Assembly: GCF_900626285.1 (NCBI RefSeq)
Contig: NZ_LR131147.1
Span: 2,669,772 to 2,733,771 of the forward strand
Origin: Intestinimonas massiliensis (ex Afouda et al. 2020)
GTDB taxonomy: Bacteria; Bacillota; Clostridia; Oscillospirales; Oscillospiraceae
DNA: 64,000 nucleotides
Direction of reading: 5' to 3'
Part shown: in pieces, positions 24,579-35,425 of the stretch
How positions within the stretch are numbered: the stretch's first letter is position 1
How the letters are laid out: each line of letters opens with the position of its first letter
Translations under genes and position numbers: made by a program
The notes under the pieces: model-generated
The model's input: the letters and a program-made list of their open reading frames with translations, nothing else
Databases searched by the model: none
What the model was told of the DNA's origin: nothing

Positions 24579-24632
24579 GACGCCAACCGACGGGGCCCCG
24601 CCGCCCCACCGAGAAAAAGGAGGAAAACGCTC

Positions 24633-25790
24633 ATGTCCACTTACTACTTTCTGCCCACCCGCAACGTCTTTGGCGAGGGAGCCGTCAACGAGGCCGGAGC
24701 CCTGCTGAAGAGCCTGAACGTAGGCCGCACCATGATCGTCACCGACAAATTCCTGGCCCAGTCCGGCATGGCCGCATCCATCCAGGAGATCCTGACCGGC
24801 TCGGGCATCCACTCGGTGGTCTTTGACGGAGCGGAGCCCAACCCCACCGACAAGAACGTGGAGGCGGGGGTGGCCTTCTTCCAGGCCAACGGGTGCGACT
24901 CCATCATCTCTCTGGGCGGCGGCTCCTCCCACGACTGCGCCAAGGGCATCGGCCTGGTGGCCAGCAACGGCGGGCGCATCCACGACTACGAGGGGGTGGA
25001 CAAGGCCACCAAGGACGTGGTGCCCCTGATGGCCATCAACACCACCGCCGGCACCGCCTCCGAGATCACCCGGTTCTGCATCATCACCGACACCAGCCGG
25101 AAGGTAAAGATGGCCATTGTGGACTGGAGGGTCACCCCCAAGATCGCCGTCAACGACCCGGTGCTCATGAAGGGCATGCCCGCCTCCCTCACCGCCGCCA
25201 CCGGCATGGACGCCATGACCCACGCCATTGAGGCCTATGTGTCCACCGCCGCCAACGTGCTCACCGATTCCGCCGCCCTGATGGCCGTGAAGATGATCTA
25301 CCAGTACCTGCCCAAGGCGGTGGCCAACGGCGACTACATGTGGGCACGGGACAAGATGGCCTACGCCCAGTATCTGGCGGGCATCGCCTTCAACAACGCC
25401 TCCCTGGGCTACGTCCACGCCATGGCCCACCAGCTGGGCGGCTACTACAACCTGCCCCACGGCGTGTGCAACGCCATCCTGCTGCCCTACGTGGAGGAGT
25501 TCAACCTGATCGGCAACCTGAACCGGTTCCGGGACCTGGCGGAGGCCATGGGGGAGAAGATCGACGGCCTGTCCACCGGGGACGCCGCCGCCAAGGCCAT
25601 CCAGGCCATCCGCACCATCAGCAAACAGGTGGGCATCCCCGCCAACCTGAAGGTGCTGGGGGTCAGGCCGGAGGACTTTGAGATCATGGCGGAGAACGCC
25701 ATGAAGGACGTGTGCTGCCTCACCAATCCCCGGAAGGCCACCAAGGAGCAGGTCATCGAGATCTACCGCCGGGCCTACGAGGGCGAATAA
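24633..25790 (+). CDS. Iron-containing alcohol dehydrogenase
   Basis: 385 residues, group III Fe-ADH family. NAD-binding motif GGGSSHDCAKGIG near residue 95, TTAGTASEITRF, and the metal site: Asp in IAVNDPVLMKGMP, His in DAMTHAIEAY, HAMAHQLGGYYNLPHG. It interconverts aldehydes and alcohols with NAD(P)H; ethanol, butanol or 1,3-propanediol are all possible. It has its own promoter and possible Rex site, which fits a redox-balancing fermentation enzyme. Confidence 0.93.
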   Translation: MSTYYFLPTRNVFGEGAVNEAGALLKSLNVGRTMIVTDKFLAQSGMAASIQEILTGSGIHSVVFDGAEPNPTDKNVEAGVAFFQANGCDSIISLGGGSSHDCAKGIGLVASNGGRIHDYEGVDKATKDVVPLMAINTTAGTASEITRFCIITDTSRKVKMAIVDWRVTPKIAVNDPVLMKGMPASLTAATGMDAMTHAIEAYVSTAANVLTDSAALMAVKMIYQYLPKAVANGDYMWARDKMAYAQYLAGIAFNNASLGYVHAMAHQLGGYYNLPHGVCNAILLPYVEEFNLIGNLNRFRDLAEAMGEKIDGLSTGDAAAKAIQAIRTISKQVGIPANLKVLGVRPEDFEIMAENAMKDVCCLTNPRKATKEQVIEIYRRAYEGE

Positions 25791-25797
25791 GGAAACC

Positions 25798-25839
25798 CAC
25801 ACCGGGCGTACCGCTGGTACGCCCGGTGTTATCGTTTTT
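25798..25839 (+). terminator. Terminator after the alcohol dehydrogenase
   Basis: CACCGGGCGTACC and complement with a 3-nt loop, T-run shortly after. Confidence 0.9.
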
Positions 25840-25852
25840 CAATAAAATTATA

Positions 25853-25881
25853 TTGACTTACAGGCTGAGTTGTGTTAGGAT
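25853..25881 (+). promoter_or_regulatory. Promoter of the small membrane gene
   Basis: TTGACT, 17-bp spacer, TAGGAT. The spacer/-10 stretch GGCTGAGTTGTGTTAGG closely matches the region upstream of the second ECF sigma gene (34901-34919). Confidence 0.6.
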
Positions 25882-25904
25882 GGCCCCGAAAGGAGGGGTG
25901 CGAT

Positions 25905-26603
25905 ATGACGCCCTCACCCGCCTCCCGCTTCGGGGGCTTTGCCGCGGGACACTTTGTGGTCACCGCCCTTTGCGCCCCCCTGCTGTTCCTGGCGCCCGTG
26001 CTGGCGGCACTGATCTCCACCCCTCTGGAGGCGCTGTGCATGATGGTCCTCTATGTTCCGGCGGGGTGGATCGTGGCCGCCCTCCGGGGCTGGAACCGTC
26101 CCGCGCCAAAAGAGGGGCTGAAGGCCGTCCTCTGCCCCGCCCTGTTCGCCTGGGGCTGGGCCCTTGGCGGGTGGCTGCTGACCCTTTACGGCCAGTACCT
26201 TCCGCCCCTGGGAATCGTGGGGATCTATATGCTCCTGTCCACCTGCTTTCTGGCCGCCCCCTCCTTTGTCCTGATGCTGAGCACCCTGGATCGGATCACC
26301 GATGTCACCGCCTGGAATGCCTTCGGGCCCGCCTGGTATCTGTGCATGTTCCTGGCGGGGCTGCTGCCCCCGCTGCTCTTCTTCCTGGGGTCCCTGCTGC
26401 CCCACCGGGTAAAGGAGGATTTTCATGAAAAAACGGATGGTACTTGCTGTGGGAATCCTTCTCCTGGCATGCCTGGCGGTCCTGTGGATGGGAAGCCGGT
26501 CCAGCCAGGCGGGGATCCGGCGGTTCGTCCTCTCCCACCGGACGGAGCTGGAGGAGATGGCGGCGGACTGCCTGAGCGGGGACGAGATACCGGAGCGGTA
26601 TAA
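25905..26603 (+). CDS. Small multi-pass membrane protein, probably with an aberrant C-terminus
   Basis: ATG 25905 follows AAAGGAGGGG. About 168 residues form five hydrophobic helices (for example HFVVTALCAPLLFLAPVLAAL and LCMFLAGLLPPLLFFLGSLL) and end naturally at PHRVKED. The frame then has no stop and runs 179 bp into the next gene, giving a Gly/Pro-rich tail that looks like noise. A TAA sits in another frame at 26410-26412, directly before the next ribosome site, so a one-base indel near the end is likely. Family not recognised. Confidence 0.6.
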   Translation: MTPSPASRFGGFAAGHFVVTALCAPLLFLAPVLAALISTPLEALCMMVLYVPAGWIVAALRGWNRPAPKEGLKAVLCPALFAWGWALGGWLLTLYGQYLPPLGIVGIYMLLSTCFLAAPSFVLMLSTLDRITDVTAWNAFGPAWYLCMFLAGLLPPLLFFLGSLLPHRVKEDFHEKTDGTCCGNPSPGMPGGPVDGKPVQPGGDPAVRPLPPDGAGGDGGGLPERGRDTGAV

Positions 26604-26862
26604 GGGCGTCGAGGTGGAAGGCGTCTTTCCCGGGAAAAGCCCCATCGTGCAGTTTTCCACGGTTGGCTTTGGGCTGGTCCCCTCCGCCTCCTATTGGGGC
26701 TTCTACTACGCGGAGAGCGGACAGCCCGCCGCCTACCAGAATGTGGACATGGAGCTGGTCCCTGTCTCCGACGAGGAGTGGACCTGGACCGACGGCACGG
26801 ACAACGGTGGAGTGACCCGGCGGATCGACGAGCACTGGTTCTCCTACAAAGCGTGGTTTTAG
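26425..26862 (+). CDS. Exported or membrane-anchored protein of unknown function
   Basis: 145 residues. MKKRMVLAVGILLLACLAVLW is a signal peptide or N-terminal anchor; a small domain rich in aromatic residues follows (YWGFYYAESGQPAAYQNVDM), ending WFSYKAWF. AAAGGAGG precedes the start. It is translationally linked to the preceding small membrane gene, so the two probably act together. No family recognised. Confidence 0.75.
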   Translation: MKKRMVLAVGILLLACLAVLWMGSRSSQAGIRRFVLSHRTELEEMAADCLSGDEIPERYKGVEVEGVFPGKSPIVQFSTVGFGLVPSASYWGFYYAESGQPAAYQNVDMELVPVSDEEWTWTDGTDNGGVTRRIDEHWFSYKAWF

Positions 26863-26865
26863 CGG

Positions 26866-26893
26866 TTGACAACGGCGCAAAATGTGATAGAAT
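26866..26893 (+). promoter_or_regulatory. Promoter of the alaS T-box leader
   Basis: TTGACA (26866-26871), 16-bp spacer, TAGAAT (26888-26893). Confidence 0.8.
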
Positions 26894-26894
26894 A

Positions 26895-27131
26895 GTACAG
26901 CTAAAGGCTATGACGAAACCAAGGGGACCGCGCCGCGTCAAGCGAGAGGGGAGAGTGCAAGCCCTCCGCGATACGGGTCTCCGCGCCACTTCACCAGCCG
27001 CCCGGGAGGACCGGGACGCTTCATCCCCGTTACCGGATGCAATGAGATGCGCCTAAAGCGCAGATCAGGGTGGTACCGTGGAGTAAACTTGCTTCGCCCC
27101 TGACACCGTCAGGAGCGGGGCTTATTTTTTT
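26895..27131 (+). ncRNA. T-box leader, alanine specific by context
   Basis: It contains the T-box AGGGTGGTACCGTGG (27067-27081), whose TGGT pairs with an ACCA tRNA end, as in tRNA-Ala. A stem I region precedes it with a possible GCC specifier (26985-26987) in CCGCGCCACTTC. A terminator (27092-27131: CCCCTGAC/GTCAGG..GGGG then TTTTTTT) ends it just before alaS. Uncharged tRNA-Ala should favour the antiterminator and raise alaS expression. The specifier position is my reading and is not certain. Confidence 0.9.
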
Positions 27132-27153
27132 GCAGAAGAGGAGATTGAATCAC

Positions 27154-29823
<2,670 letters not shown>

Positions 29824-29992
29824 TTCACCTGCCAGCTGTTTGGGATCGGCGTCGTCCAGCCCCGCCGCGAGTGCGGCGCCCCAAGCGTTTTGGCCCGGTA
29901 TCGCCGGGTCAAAACCTTGATGCCGGGCGGATTCATTCCGCCCGAGCAGATAAAATCATTGGGGCCCCCGCACGACATGGTCGTGTGGGGAT
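29824..29992 (+). mobile_element. Structured 169-bp element after alaS, copy 1
   Basis: Starts at the base after the stop codon. Order: GGGATC, a 12-nt stretch complementary to alaS (29849-29860), hairpin CGCCGC-GAGT-GCGGCG, CAAGCGTTTTG..CAAAACCTTG with an added CCCGG/CCGGG extension, hairpin CGGGCGGA/TCCGCCCG, conserved TAAAAT, and the terminal hairpin CCCCGCACGAC/GTCGTGTGGGG. It shares layout and conserved blocks with the kdd element (9579-9741). No protein of its own is encoded. Confidence 0.75.
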
Positions 29993-30044
29993 CGACGCAC
30001 TGGCCAAGGTGGACGATTACGTGGCCGAGAAGCTGGGCGTGTAA
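29993..30044 (+). repeat. Displaced alaS tail, copy 1
   Basis: Exactly 52 bp, ending in TAA. It differs from the attached tail at five positions: four synonymous third-base changes or equivalents and one Phe-to-Tyr codon. Confidence 0.95.
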
Positions 30045-30213
30045 TTCACCTGCCAGCTGTTTGGGATCGGCGTCGTCCAGCCCCGCCGCGAGTGCGGCGT
30101 CCCAAGCGTTTTGGCCCGGTATCGCCGGGCCAAAACCTTGATGCCGGGCGGATTCATTCCGCCCGAGCAGATAAAATCATTGGGGCCCCCGCACGACATG
30201 GTCGTGTGGGGAT
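30045..30213 (+). mobile_element. Structured 169-bp element after alaS, copy 2
   Basis: Nearly identical to 29824-29992 (two single-base differences seen). With its tail it forms a 221-bp tandem unit, so a later unequal exchange or second insertion made it. Confidence 0.75.
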
Positions 30214-30265
30214 CGACGCACTGACAAAGGTGGACGATTACGTGGCCGAGAAGCTGGGCGTGTAA
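30214..30265 (+). repeat. Displaced alaS tail, copy 2
   Basis: Exactly 52 bp, like copy 1 except GGCC to GACA near its start. It is followed by GCCG, the same four bases that follow the degenerate third copy. Confidence 0.95.
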
Positions 30266-30384
30266 GCCGCCCTTCCGGGAACCCAAAGCGAGCCCAGCGC
30301 AGCGGGTCGCTTTGGGAGCGGAGGAGCAAGGGAGCGCAGCGAGGGATGGCCGCCAGGCCGTCCCAAGCAGAGCGGACTTTGCGA
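30266..30384 (+). repeat. Different palindromic element between alaS tails 2 and 3
   Basis: 119 bp with two strong hairpins: CCCAAAGCGA/TCGCTTTGGG (30282-30316) and GGGATGGCC/GGCCGTCCC (30343-30364), plus GGAGCGCAGCGAGG. It lacks the CAAGCGTTTTG and CCCCGC blocks, so it is a different or heavily decayed repeat type. Confidence 0.6.
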
Positions 30385-30412
30385 CGACGCGGCTGAGAAG
30401 CCGGGCGTGTAA
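30385..30412 (+). repeat. Degenerate third alaS tail
   Basis: CGACGC joined to GGCTGAGAAGCCGGGCGTGTAA: a 52-bp tail with an internal 24-bp deletion, still ending at TAA and followed by GCCGATTAG, probably the original downstream flank. Confidence 0.7.
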
Positions 30413-30432
30413 GCCGATTAGAAAAGTATTAG

Positions 30433-30468
30433 AAAAGGCCGCCACGGATAAACCGTGGCGGCCTTTTT
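30433..30468 (+). terminator. Terminator of the alaS transcription unit
   Basis: AAAAGGCCGCCACGG and complement, 5-nt loop, T-run; it lies after all displaced tails, so the repeats are probably transcribed with alaS. Confidence 0.9.
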
Positions 30469-30481
30469 GTAACGTCCGGAC

Positions 30482-30811
30482 CTATTTTTTGGTATAATAG
30501 TTGAACAACAGCATCAGGACAGCGCTTATACCGATCAGCCCGACCGGCCAGAAGAGGGCCTCAAAGTCCCCGGAAAAACTATGACCGGCAAATAGAAGGA
30601 CTTCGACCGGATACAATAGGGCGGCAAGAACGGTCAGTGCGCCGACCAGATTTTTCAGCCTGATTTTATCTTCTGCGCTTACGTTTATTTGCTGGATTCT
30701 CTTCGGCGGCTGTTTCCGGAGTAAAAAAACAGCACCCGCAAGCAGAAGGATCAGAGAGACTGCCCCCTTGAAATTTTGTGGTGAAACCACCATTCTCAGT
30801 ATCGCTGCCAT
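30482..30811 (-). CDS. Small membrane protein of unknown function
   Basis: 109 residues with three hydrophobic helices: GAVSLILLLAGAVFLL, LVGALTVLAALLYPVEVLLFAG and FWPVGLIGISAVLMLLFNYY, and a basic loop after the first. The frame has normal composition and ends just past the alaS terminator. Base composition is slightly less GC-rich than its neighbours. No family recognised. Confidence 0.6.
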   Translation of the reverse strand: MAAILRMVVSPQNFKGAVSLILLLAGAVFLLRKQPPKRIQQINVSAEDKIRLKNLVGALTVLAALLYPVEVLLFAGHSFSGDFEALFWPVGLIGISAVLMLLFNYYTKK

Positions 30812-30839
30812 ATCAGATCCTCCGGCCGCTTTTATTTCC

Positions 30840-31436
30840 TTATTCCGCGTCCAGCATGGCCTGGGCGGCCGCCTTGATGACTTTCACCGCCGTGTCGATC
30901 CCGATCCGGCTGTTGATGCACAGGTCGTACTCCCGGCTCTGTCCCCACCGGCCGGTGGCAAAATAGTTGTAGTAGGACGCGCGGGCCTTGTCCTGCCGGA
31001 TCACGTAGCCCTCCAGATTGGCCTCAGTCACGCCGTACTCATCCCTGGCCCGCTTGACCCGCTGGTCCAGGGGCGCGTTGACAAATACCTTCAGTACATG
31101 GGGCTCCTCCCGCAGGATATAGTCGGCGCAGCGGCCCACGATCACGCAGGATTCCCGGGCCGCGGCGGCCTTGATGACCTTGGCCTGGGCAATGAACACC
31201 TGGTCGGGCACGGAGGGGGTGGCTACCGAGGTGTAAAGATCATACAAAAAGCTGTTGGTGGGACGCTGATGCTCCGTATCCCGGATGAAATTCTCGGAAA
31301 ATCCGGTCTTCTTAGCTACCTCAGTGATCAGCTGCTTGTCGTAAAAGGTGATCCCCATCTCCTCCGACAGCTGCTTGGCGATCAGCCGACCGCCGGAACC
31401 ATATTCCCGGCCAATGGTGATAACGATGTGCTTCAT
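30840..31436 (-). CDS. Cytidylate kinase-like family protein (second paralogue)
   Basis: 198 residues from ATG 31436, chosen because a longer frame adds an unrelated leader. MKHIVITIGREYGSGGRLIAK carries the P-loop and CVIVGRCADYIL matches the paralogue at 4927-5505. Substrate unknown; the family is distinct from housekeeping Cmk. It stands alone and is divergent from gdhA. Confidence 0.85.
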   Translation of the reverse strand: MKHIVITIGREYGSGGRLIAKQLSEEMGITFYDKQLITEVAKKTGFSENFIRDTEHQRPTNSFLYDLYTSVATPSVPDQVFIAQAKVIKAAAARESCVIVGRCADYILREEPHVLKVFVNAPLDQRVKRARDEYGVTEANLEGYVIRQDKARASYYNYFATGRWGQSREYDLCINSRIGIDTAVKVIKAAAQAMLDAE

Positions 31437-31597
31437 ACGGACACCTCCTATCCTGCTTTCAGTATAGAGCATTTTTCCCGGCCCGTCAAAGGTGATTTTT
31501 CCTCCCCGCCAATTTGCAACCCATATGTAATATTGGTGCACTTCTATCTGCCGGGTGCTGCCCGTTTTCGTCAAATCTGCAATTTTTTATTTTTCTC

Positions 31598-31626
31598 TTG
31601 CAATCCAACAGACACTGCATTATAAT
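31598..31626 (+). promoter_or_regulatory. Sigma-A promoter of gdhA
   Basis: TTGCAA, 17-bp spacer, perfect TATAAT (31621-31626); leader of about 90 nt. The rest of the 31437-31719 gap is AT-rich, and I see no other feature in it. Confidence 0.85.
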
Positions 31627-31719
31627 AACTTCATCTTGAAAAAGTGAGCGTATTCTCCCGGATTATTCCGGAAAAATTCGGCAGGTCTGCATGGCCGCCA
31701 TACAAAGGGGTTTGGCAAT

Positions 31720-33075
31720 ATGGCATTTACGATCACCAATTCTTACCTTCAGGGCGTTTATGAGAACGTCTGCAAGAAGAACGCCCATGAGCCCGAGTTC
31801 CTTCAGGCCGTCGGCGAGGTTATGGAGTCCCTCCAGCCCGTGTACGACCAGAAGCCCGAGCTGGCCAAGATGGGCATTATGGACCGCATGGTGGAGCCCG
31901 AGCGCAGCCTGCTGTTCCGCGTGTCCTGGGTGGACGACAAGGGCCAGGTCCAGGTGAACCGCGGCTACCGGGTGCAGTTCTCCACCGCCATCGGTCCCTC
32001 CAAGGGCGGCCTGCGGTTCCACCCCTCCGTCAACCTGTCCATCATCAAGTTCCTGGGCTTTGAGCAGGTGTTCAAGAACTCCCTGACCGGTCTGCCCATG
32101 GGCGGCGGCAAGGGCGGTTCCGACTTCGACCCCAAGGGCAAGAGCAGCAACGAGGTCATGCGTTTCTGCCAGTCCTTCATGACCGAGCTGCAGCGCCACA
32201 TCGGCCCCGACACCGACGTGCCCGCCGGCGATATCGGCGTGGGCGCCCGTGAGATCGGCTACCTGTTCGGCCAGTATAAGCGCATCCGCAATGAGTTCAG
32301 CGGCGTGCTCACCGGCAAGGGCCTGAGCTACGGCGGCTCCCTGGTGCGCACCGAGGCCACCGGCTACGGCCTGTGCTACTTCGCCGACGAGATGCTGAAG
32401 GCCGCCGGCAAGTCCTTCAAGGGCCAGAGCGTGGTCATCTCCGGCTCCGGCAACGTGGCCATCTACGCCAACCAGAAGGCCACCGAGCTGGGCGGCAAGG
32501 TCATCGCCATGAGCGATTCCAACGGCTACATCGTGGACGAGAACGGCATCGACTTCAAGGTCATGCAGGAGATCAAGGAGGTCAAGCGGGACCGCATCAA
32601 GACCTACCTGAACTACGTGCCCACCGCCAAGTACTACGAGGGCTGCCAGGGCATCTGGACCGTCCCCTGCGGCATCGCCCTGCCCTGCGCCACCCAGAAC
32701 GAGCTGCCTCTGGAGGGCGCCAAGGCTCTGGTGGAGCACGGCTGCTTCGCCGTGGCTGAGGGCGCCAACATGCCCTCCACCCCCGAGGCCGTCGCCTACT
32801 TCCAGGAGCACGGCGTGCTCTTCGCCCCCGCCAAGGCGTCCAACGCCGGCGGCGTGGCCACCTCCGGCCTGGAGATGAGCCAGAACTCCATGCGCCTGAG
32901 CTGGAGCTTTGAGGAAGTGGATCAGAAGCTCCACGGCATCATGACCAACATCTACCACAACGCCGCCAAGGCCGCCGAGGAGTATGGCATGCCCGGCAAC
33001 CTGGTGGCGGGCGCCAACATCGCCGGCTTCATGAAGGTGGCCGACGCCATGATCTGGCAGGGCGTGTCCTACTAA
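31720..33075 (+). CDS. gdhA: Glutamate dehydrogenase, NADP type
   Basis: 451 residues, the hexameric short form. Catalytic region LPMGGGKGGSDFDPKGKS near residue 125 with the active lysines, DVPAGDIGVGAREIGYLFGQ, and Rossmann SGSGNVAIYANQKATELGG. It interconverts 2-oxoglutarate plus ammonia and glutamate. In an amino-acid fermenter it can run either way and links the nitrogen released from lysine to glutamate. Codon usage is strongly biased to C/G third bases, as for a highly expressed gene. Confidence 0.97.
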   Translation: MAFTITNSYLQGVYENVCKKNAHEPEFLQAVGEVMESLQPVYDQKPELAKMGIMDRMVEPERSLLFRVSWVDDKGQVQVNRGYRVQFSTAIGPSKGGLRFHPSVNLSIIKFLGFEQVFKNSLTGLPMGGGKGGSDFDPKGKSSNEVMRFCQSFMTELQRHIGPDTDVPAGDIGVGAREIGYLFGQYKRIRNEFSGVLTGKGLSYGGSLVRTEATGYGLCYFADEMLKAAGKSFKGQSVVISGSGNVAIYANQKATELGGKVIAMSDSNGYIVDENGIDFKVMQEIKEVKRDRIKTYLNYVPTAKYYEGCQGIWTVPCGIALPCATQNELPLEGAKALVEHGCFAVAEGANMPSTPEAVAYFQEHGVLFAPAKASNAGGVATSGLEMSQNSMRLSWSFEEVDQKLHGIMTNIYHNAAKAAEEYGMPGNLVAGANIAGFMKVADAMIWQGVSY

Positions 33076-33104
33076 GAGGAGCGTTCCACAATATCCCGGC
33101 TTTC

Positions 33105-33137
33105 AAGGAGGCTGCGGCATTGCCGCAGCCTCCTTTT
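33105..33137 (+). terminator. Terminator after gdhA
   Basis: AAGGAGGCTGCGGCA paired with TGCCGCAGCCTCCTT, ending TTTT. Confidence 0.88.
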
Positions 33138-33163
33138 GCGTCGGCCGCCACGGCTCTAACATC

Positions 33164-33201
33164 AAAAGGGCATCGTCTGAGCAATCAGAGGATGCCCTTT
33201 T
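33164..33201. terminator. Second inverted repeat in the gdhA-FAD gap
   Basis: AAAAGGGCATC and GATGCCCTTTT with an inner CTGA/TCAG; can act as a terminator in either direction. Confidence 0.6.
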
Positions 33202-33211
33202 CTCTCTTTTA

Positions 33212-33220
33212 TGGTATAAT
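33212..33220 (+). promoter_or_regulatory. Extended -10 promoter of the FAD dehydrogenase
   Basis: TGGTATAAT: TG-N plus a perfect -10. There is no good -35 because the preceding hairpin occupies that position. Confidence 0.5.
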
Positions 33221-33252
33221 ACCAACATTCTGAGAAACACGAGGACCACGCT

Positions 33253-34836
33253 ATGCTCCGTATCCAAAACATTGCCCTACCCCTGGACGGGGGCGAGGCT
33301 CAACTGAAAAAGAAGGCCGCCCGCATCCTGGGGATCAGGCCGGACGCCATCGCCGGGCTCTCCCTGGCACGGCAGTCCATCGACGCCCGGAAGAAGAGTG
33401 ACGTCCACTACGTCTGCACCGTGGACGTGACGGTGGCCGACGAGGCCAAGGTCATGGCCCGGTGCCGGGACAAGCACGTGAGCCTCCACCAGAGCGTCCC
33501 CTACGTCTTTCCCCCGGTGCGGCGGACCTCCCCCCTGCCGCCGGTGGTGGTGGGCATGGGCCCGGCGGGGCTGTTCGCCGCCCTCTTCCTGGCCCGGAAC
33601 GGCCTGGCCCCCATCGTTCTGGAGCGGGGCCGCCCGGTGGAGGAGCGGACCGCCGACGTGGAACAGTTCTGGGCCACCGGCGTGCTGGACCCCGCCTCCA
33701 ACGTGCAGTTCGGCGAGGGGGGCGCGGGCACCTTTTCCGACGGCAAGCTGAACACCGGCACCCATGATCCCCGGATCGCCACCGTATTCCGCACCTTTGT
33801 GGCGGCGGGGGCTCCGGAGGACATTCTGTACCAGCACAAGCCCCACATCGGCACCGACGTGCTGCGGGACGTGGTGAGAAACATCCGGCTGGAGCTGATC
33901 CGGCTGGGGTGCGACGTGCGCTTCGGCCACAAGCTCGCCGGCCTCACCCTCCGGGATGGGGCGGTGGCCGGTTTGACGGTGGAGGGCCCCCAAGGGGCCT
34001 ATGACCTGCCCTGCGACGCCCTGGTGCTCTCCCCCGGCCACTCCGCCCGGGACACCTTCCGGATGCTCCACGACGCAGGGGTGCCCATGGAGCAGAAGGC
34101 CTTCGCCATCGGGGTGCGCATCGAGCACCCCCAGAGCGCCATCTCCCTGGCCCAGTTCGGCCCGGCCTGGGAACAGCTGCCCGCCGCCGACTACAAGCTG
34201 GCCTGCCATCTGCCGGGCGGCCGGAGCGCCTTCACCTTCTGCGTCTGCCCCGGCGGCCAGGTGGTGGCCGCCGCCTCGGAGGAGGGGCGGCTGGTGACCA
34301 ACGGCATGAGCCATCGGGCCAGAGACGGGAAAAACATCAACGGCGGATTCCTGGTGGGGGTCAACCCCGCCGACTTCGGCTCGGACCACCCTCTGGCGGG
34401 GGTGGAGTACCAGCGCCGGTGGGAGGAGACCGCCTTCCGGCTGGGGGGCGGCGGCTATCTGGCCCCCGCCCAGACGGTAAAGGACTTTCTGGCCCGGCAG
34501 CCCTCCAGGGCCCTGGGGTCGGTGGAGCCCACCTACCGGCCCGGGGTGGTCCCCACCGATCTGGACCGCTGCCTGCCTGACTATGTGACCGACACCCTCC
34601 GGGGTGCCCTGCCGGTATTTGACCGGAAGCTCCACGGCTTTGCCGCCTCCGACAGCCTGCTCACCGGGGTGGAGACCCGCTCCTCCTCCCCCGCCCGCAT
34701 CCTGCGTGGGGAGGACTTCCAGTCCCCCGTCCGTGGCCTGTACCCCTGCGGCGAGGGAGCCGGGTACGCGGGCGGCATCACCTCCGCCGCCGTGGACGGC
34801 ATCCGGGTAGCCGAGGCGGTAGCCGGCCAGCCATAA
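33253..34836 (+). CDS. FAD-dependent dehydrogenase (COG2509 type)
   Basis: 527 residues. A short N-terminal alpha/beta domain (1-95) precedes the dinucleotide-binding motif VVVGMGPAGLFAALFLARNG (about 98-117). FGEGGAGTFSDGKLNTGTHD is a hallmark of this uncharacterised FAD oxidoreductase family, and GLYPCGEGAGYAGGITSAAV near the end closes the FAD site. Substrate unknown; cytoplasmic. Single gene between two terminators. Confidence 0.9.
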   Translation: MLRIQNIALPLDGGEAQLKKKAARILGIRPDAIAGLSLARQSIDARKKSDVHYVCTVDVTVADEAKVMARCRDKHVSLHQSVPYVFPPVRRTSPLPPVVVGMGPAGLFAALFLARNGLAPIVLERGRPVEERTADVEQFWATGVLDPASNVQFGEGGAGTFSDGKLNTGTHDPRIATVFRTFVAAGAPEDILYQHKPHIGTDVLRDVVRNIRLELIRLGCDVRFGHKLAGLTLRDGAVAGLTVEGPQGAYDLPCDALVLSPGHSARDTFRMLHDAGVPMEQKAFAIGVRIEHPQSAISLAQFGPAWEQLPAADYKLACHLPGGRSAFTFCVCPGGQVVAAASEEGRLVTNGMSHRARDGKNINGGFLVGVNPADFGSDHPLAGVEYQRRWEETAFRLGGGGYLAPAQTVKDFLARQPSRALGSVEPTYRPGVVPTDLDRCLPDYVTDTLRGALPVFDRKLHGFAASDSLLTGVETRSSSPARILRGEDFQSPVRGLYPCGEGAGYAGGITSAAVDGIRVAEAVAGQP

Positions 34837-34844
34837 CGTACAGA

Positions 34845-34878
34845 AAAATGCCGCCGCATATTGCGGCGGTATTTTTTT
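34845..34878 (+). terminator. Terminator after the FAD dehydrogenase
   Basis: AATGCCGCCGCA/TGCGGCGGTATT followed by a T-run. Confidence 0.88.
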
Positions 34879-34939
34879 CGCTTCCGATGCAATCATACGC
34901 CCGGCTCAGGTGTGTTAGGGGCAGAAAGGAGAGAGCGCC

Positions 34940-35425
34940 ATGGCCATGCAGCTCCGGGGGGACGCCCCCTTCTCCTACGCAATGGAGCATTATCTGGATA
35001 CGGTGTACCGGGCGGCCTGCCACAACGCCCCCACGGTGCAGGACGCGGAGGATGTGACCCAGGAGGTCTTTGAGGCCCTGCTGCGCAGCGGCAAGGCCTT
35101 TGCCGACGGGGAGCATCTGAAGGCGTGGCTGCTGCGGGTGGCCATCAACAAGTGCAAGAACCTCCACCGGGCCAAGCGGTCGGAGGAGGTGCCCCTGCCG
35201 CCCCAGTTCCCCGCCCCAACCGGGGCGGACGGCTCGGTGCTGGATGAGGTGCGGTCCCTGCCGGAGCCCTACCGCAACGCCATCTACCTGCACTACTTTG
35301 AGGGCTACACCGCCAAAGAGATCGGGGAGATTCTGGGGGCCAAGCGGAACACCGTCCTGTCCTGGCTGGCCCGGGGACGGCAGGCCCTCCGGGCACGGAT
35401 GATCGGAGGCTTTGAAGATGAATAG
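34940..35425 (+). CDS. ECF-type RNA polymerase sigma factor (second)
   Basis: 161 residues. Region 2 with VQDAEDVTQEVFEALL (residues about 32-47) and region 4 KEIGEILGAKRNTVLSWLARGR (two stretches, residues 125-146). AAAGGAG precedes the start. It overlaps its partner by 8 bp, the same arrangement as the pair at 22426-24323. Confidence 0.93.
   Translation: MAMQLRGDAPFSYAMEHYLDTVYRAACHNAPTVQDAEDVTQEVFEALLRSGKAFADGEHLKAWLLRVAINKCKNLHRAKRSEEVPLPPQFPAPTGADGSVLDEVRSLPEPYRNAIYLHYFEGYTAKEIGEILGAKRNTVLSWLARGRQALRARMIGGFEDE

Noticed and set aside
24585..24612. Another copy of the kdd/alaS element in the alcohol dehydrogenase leader (GGGGCCCCGCCGCCCC)
   Set aside because: Only the GGGGCCCCGC string is shared; the other blocks and the duplicated tail are absent.
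29890..30141. An 83-codon frame inside the alaS repeat region
   Set aside because: It crosses element, tail and element; conservation there follows stems and not codons.
29824..30213. Group II or group I intron, or integron attC site
   Set aside because: No GTGYG start or domain V, no group I core, and at about 165 bp too short for known self-splicing introns; no GTTRRRY attC core. The guide-like pairing keeps an intron-like origin open, so I call it only a structured element.
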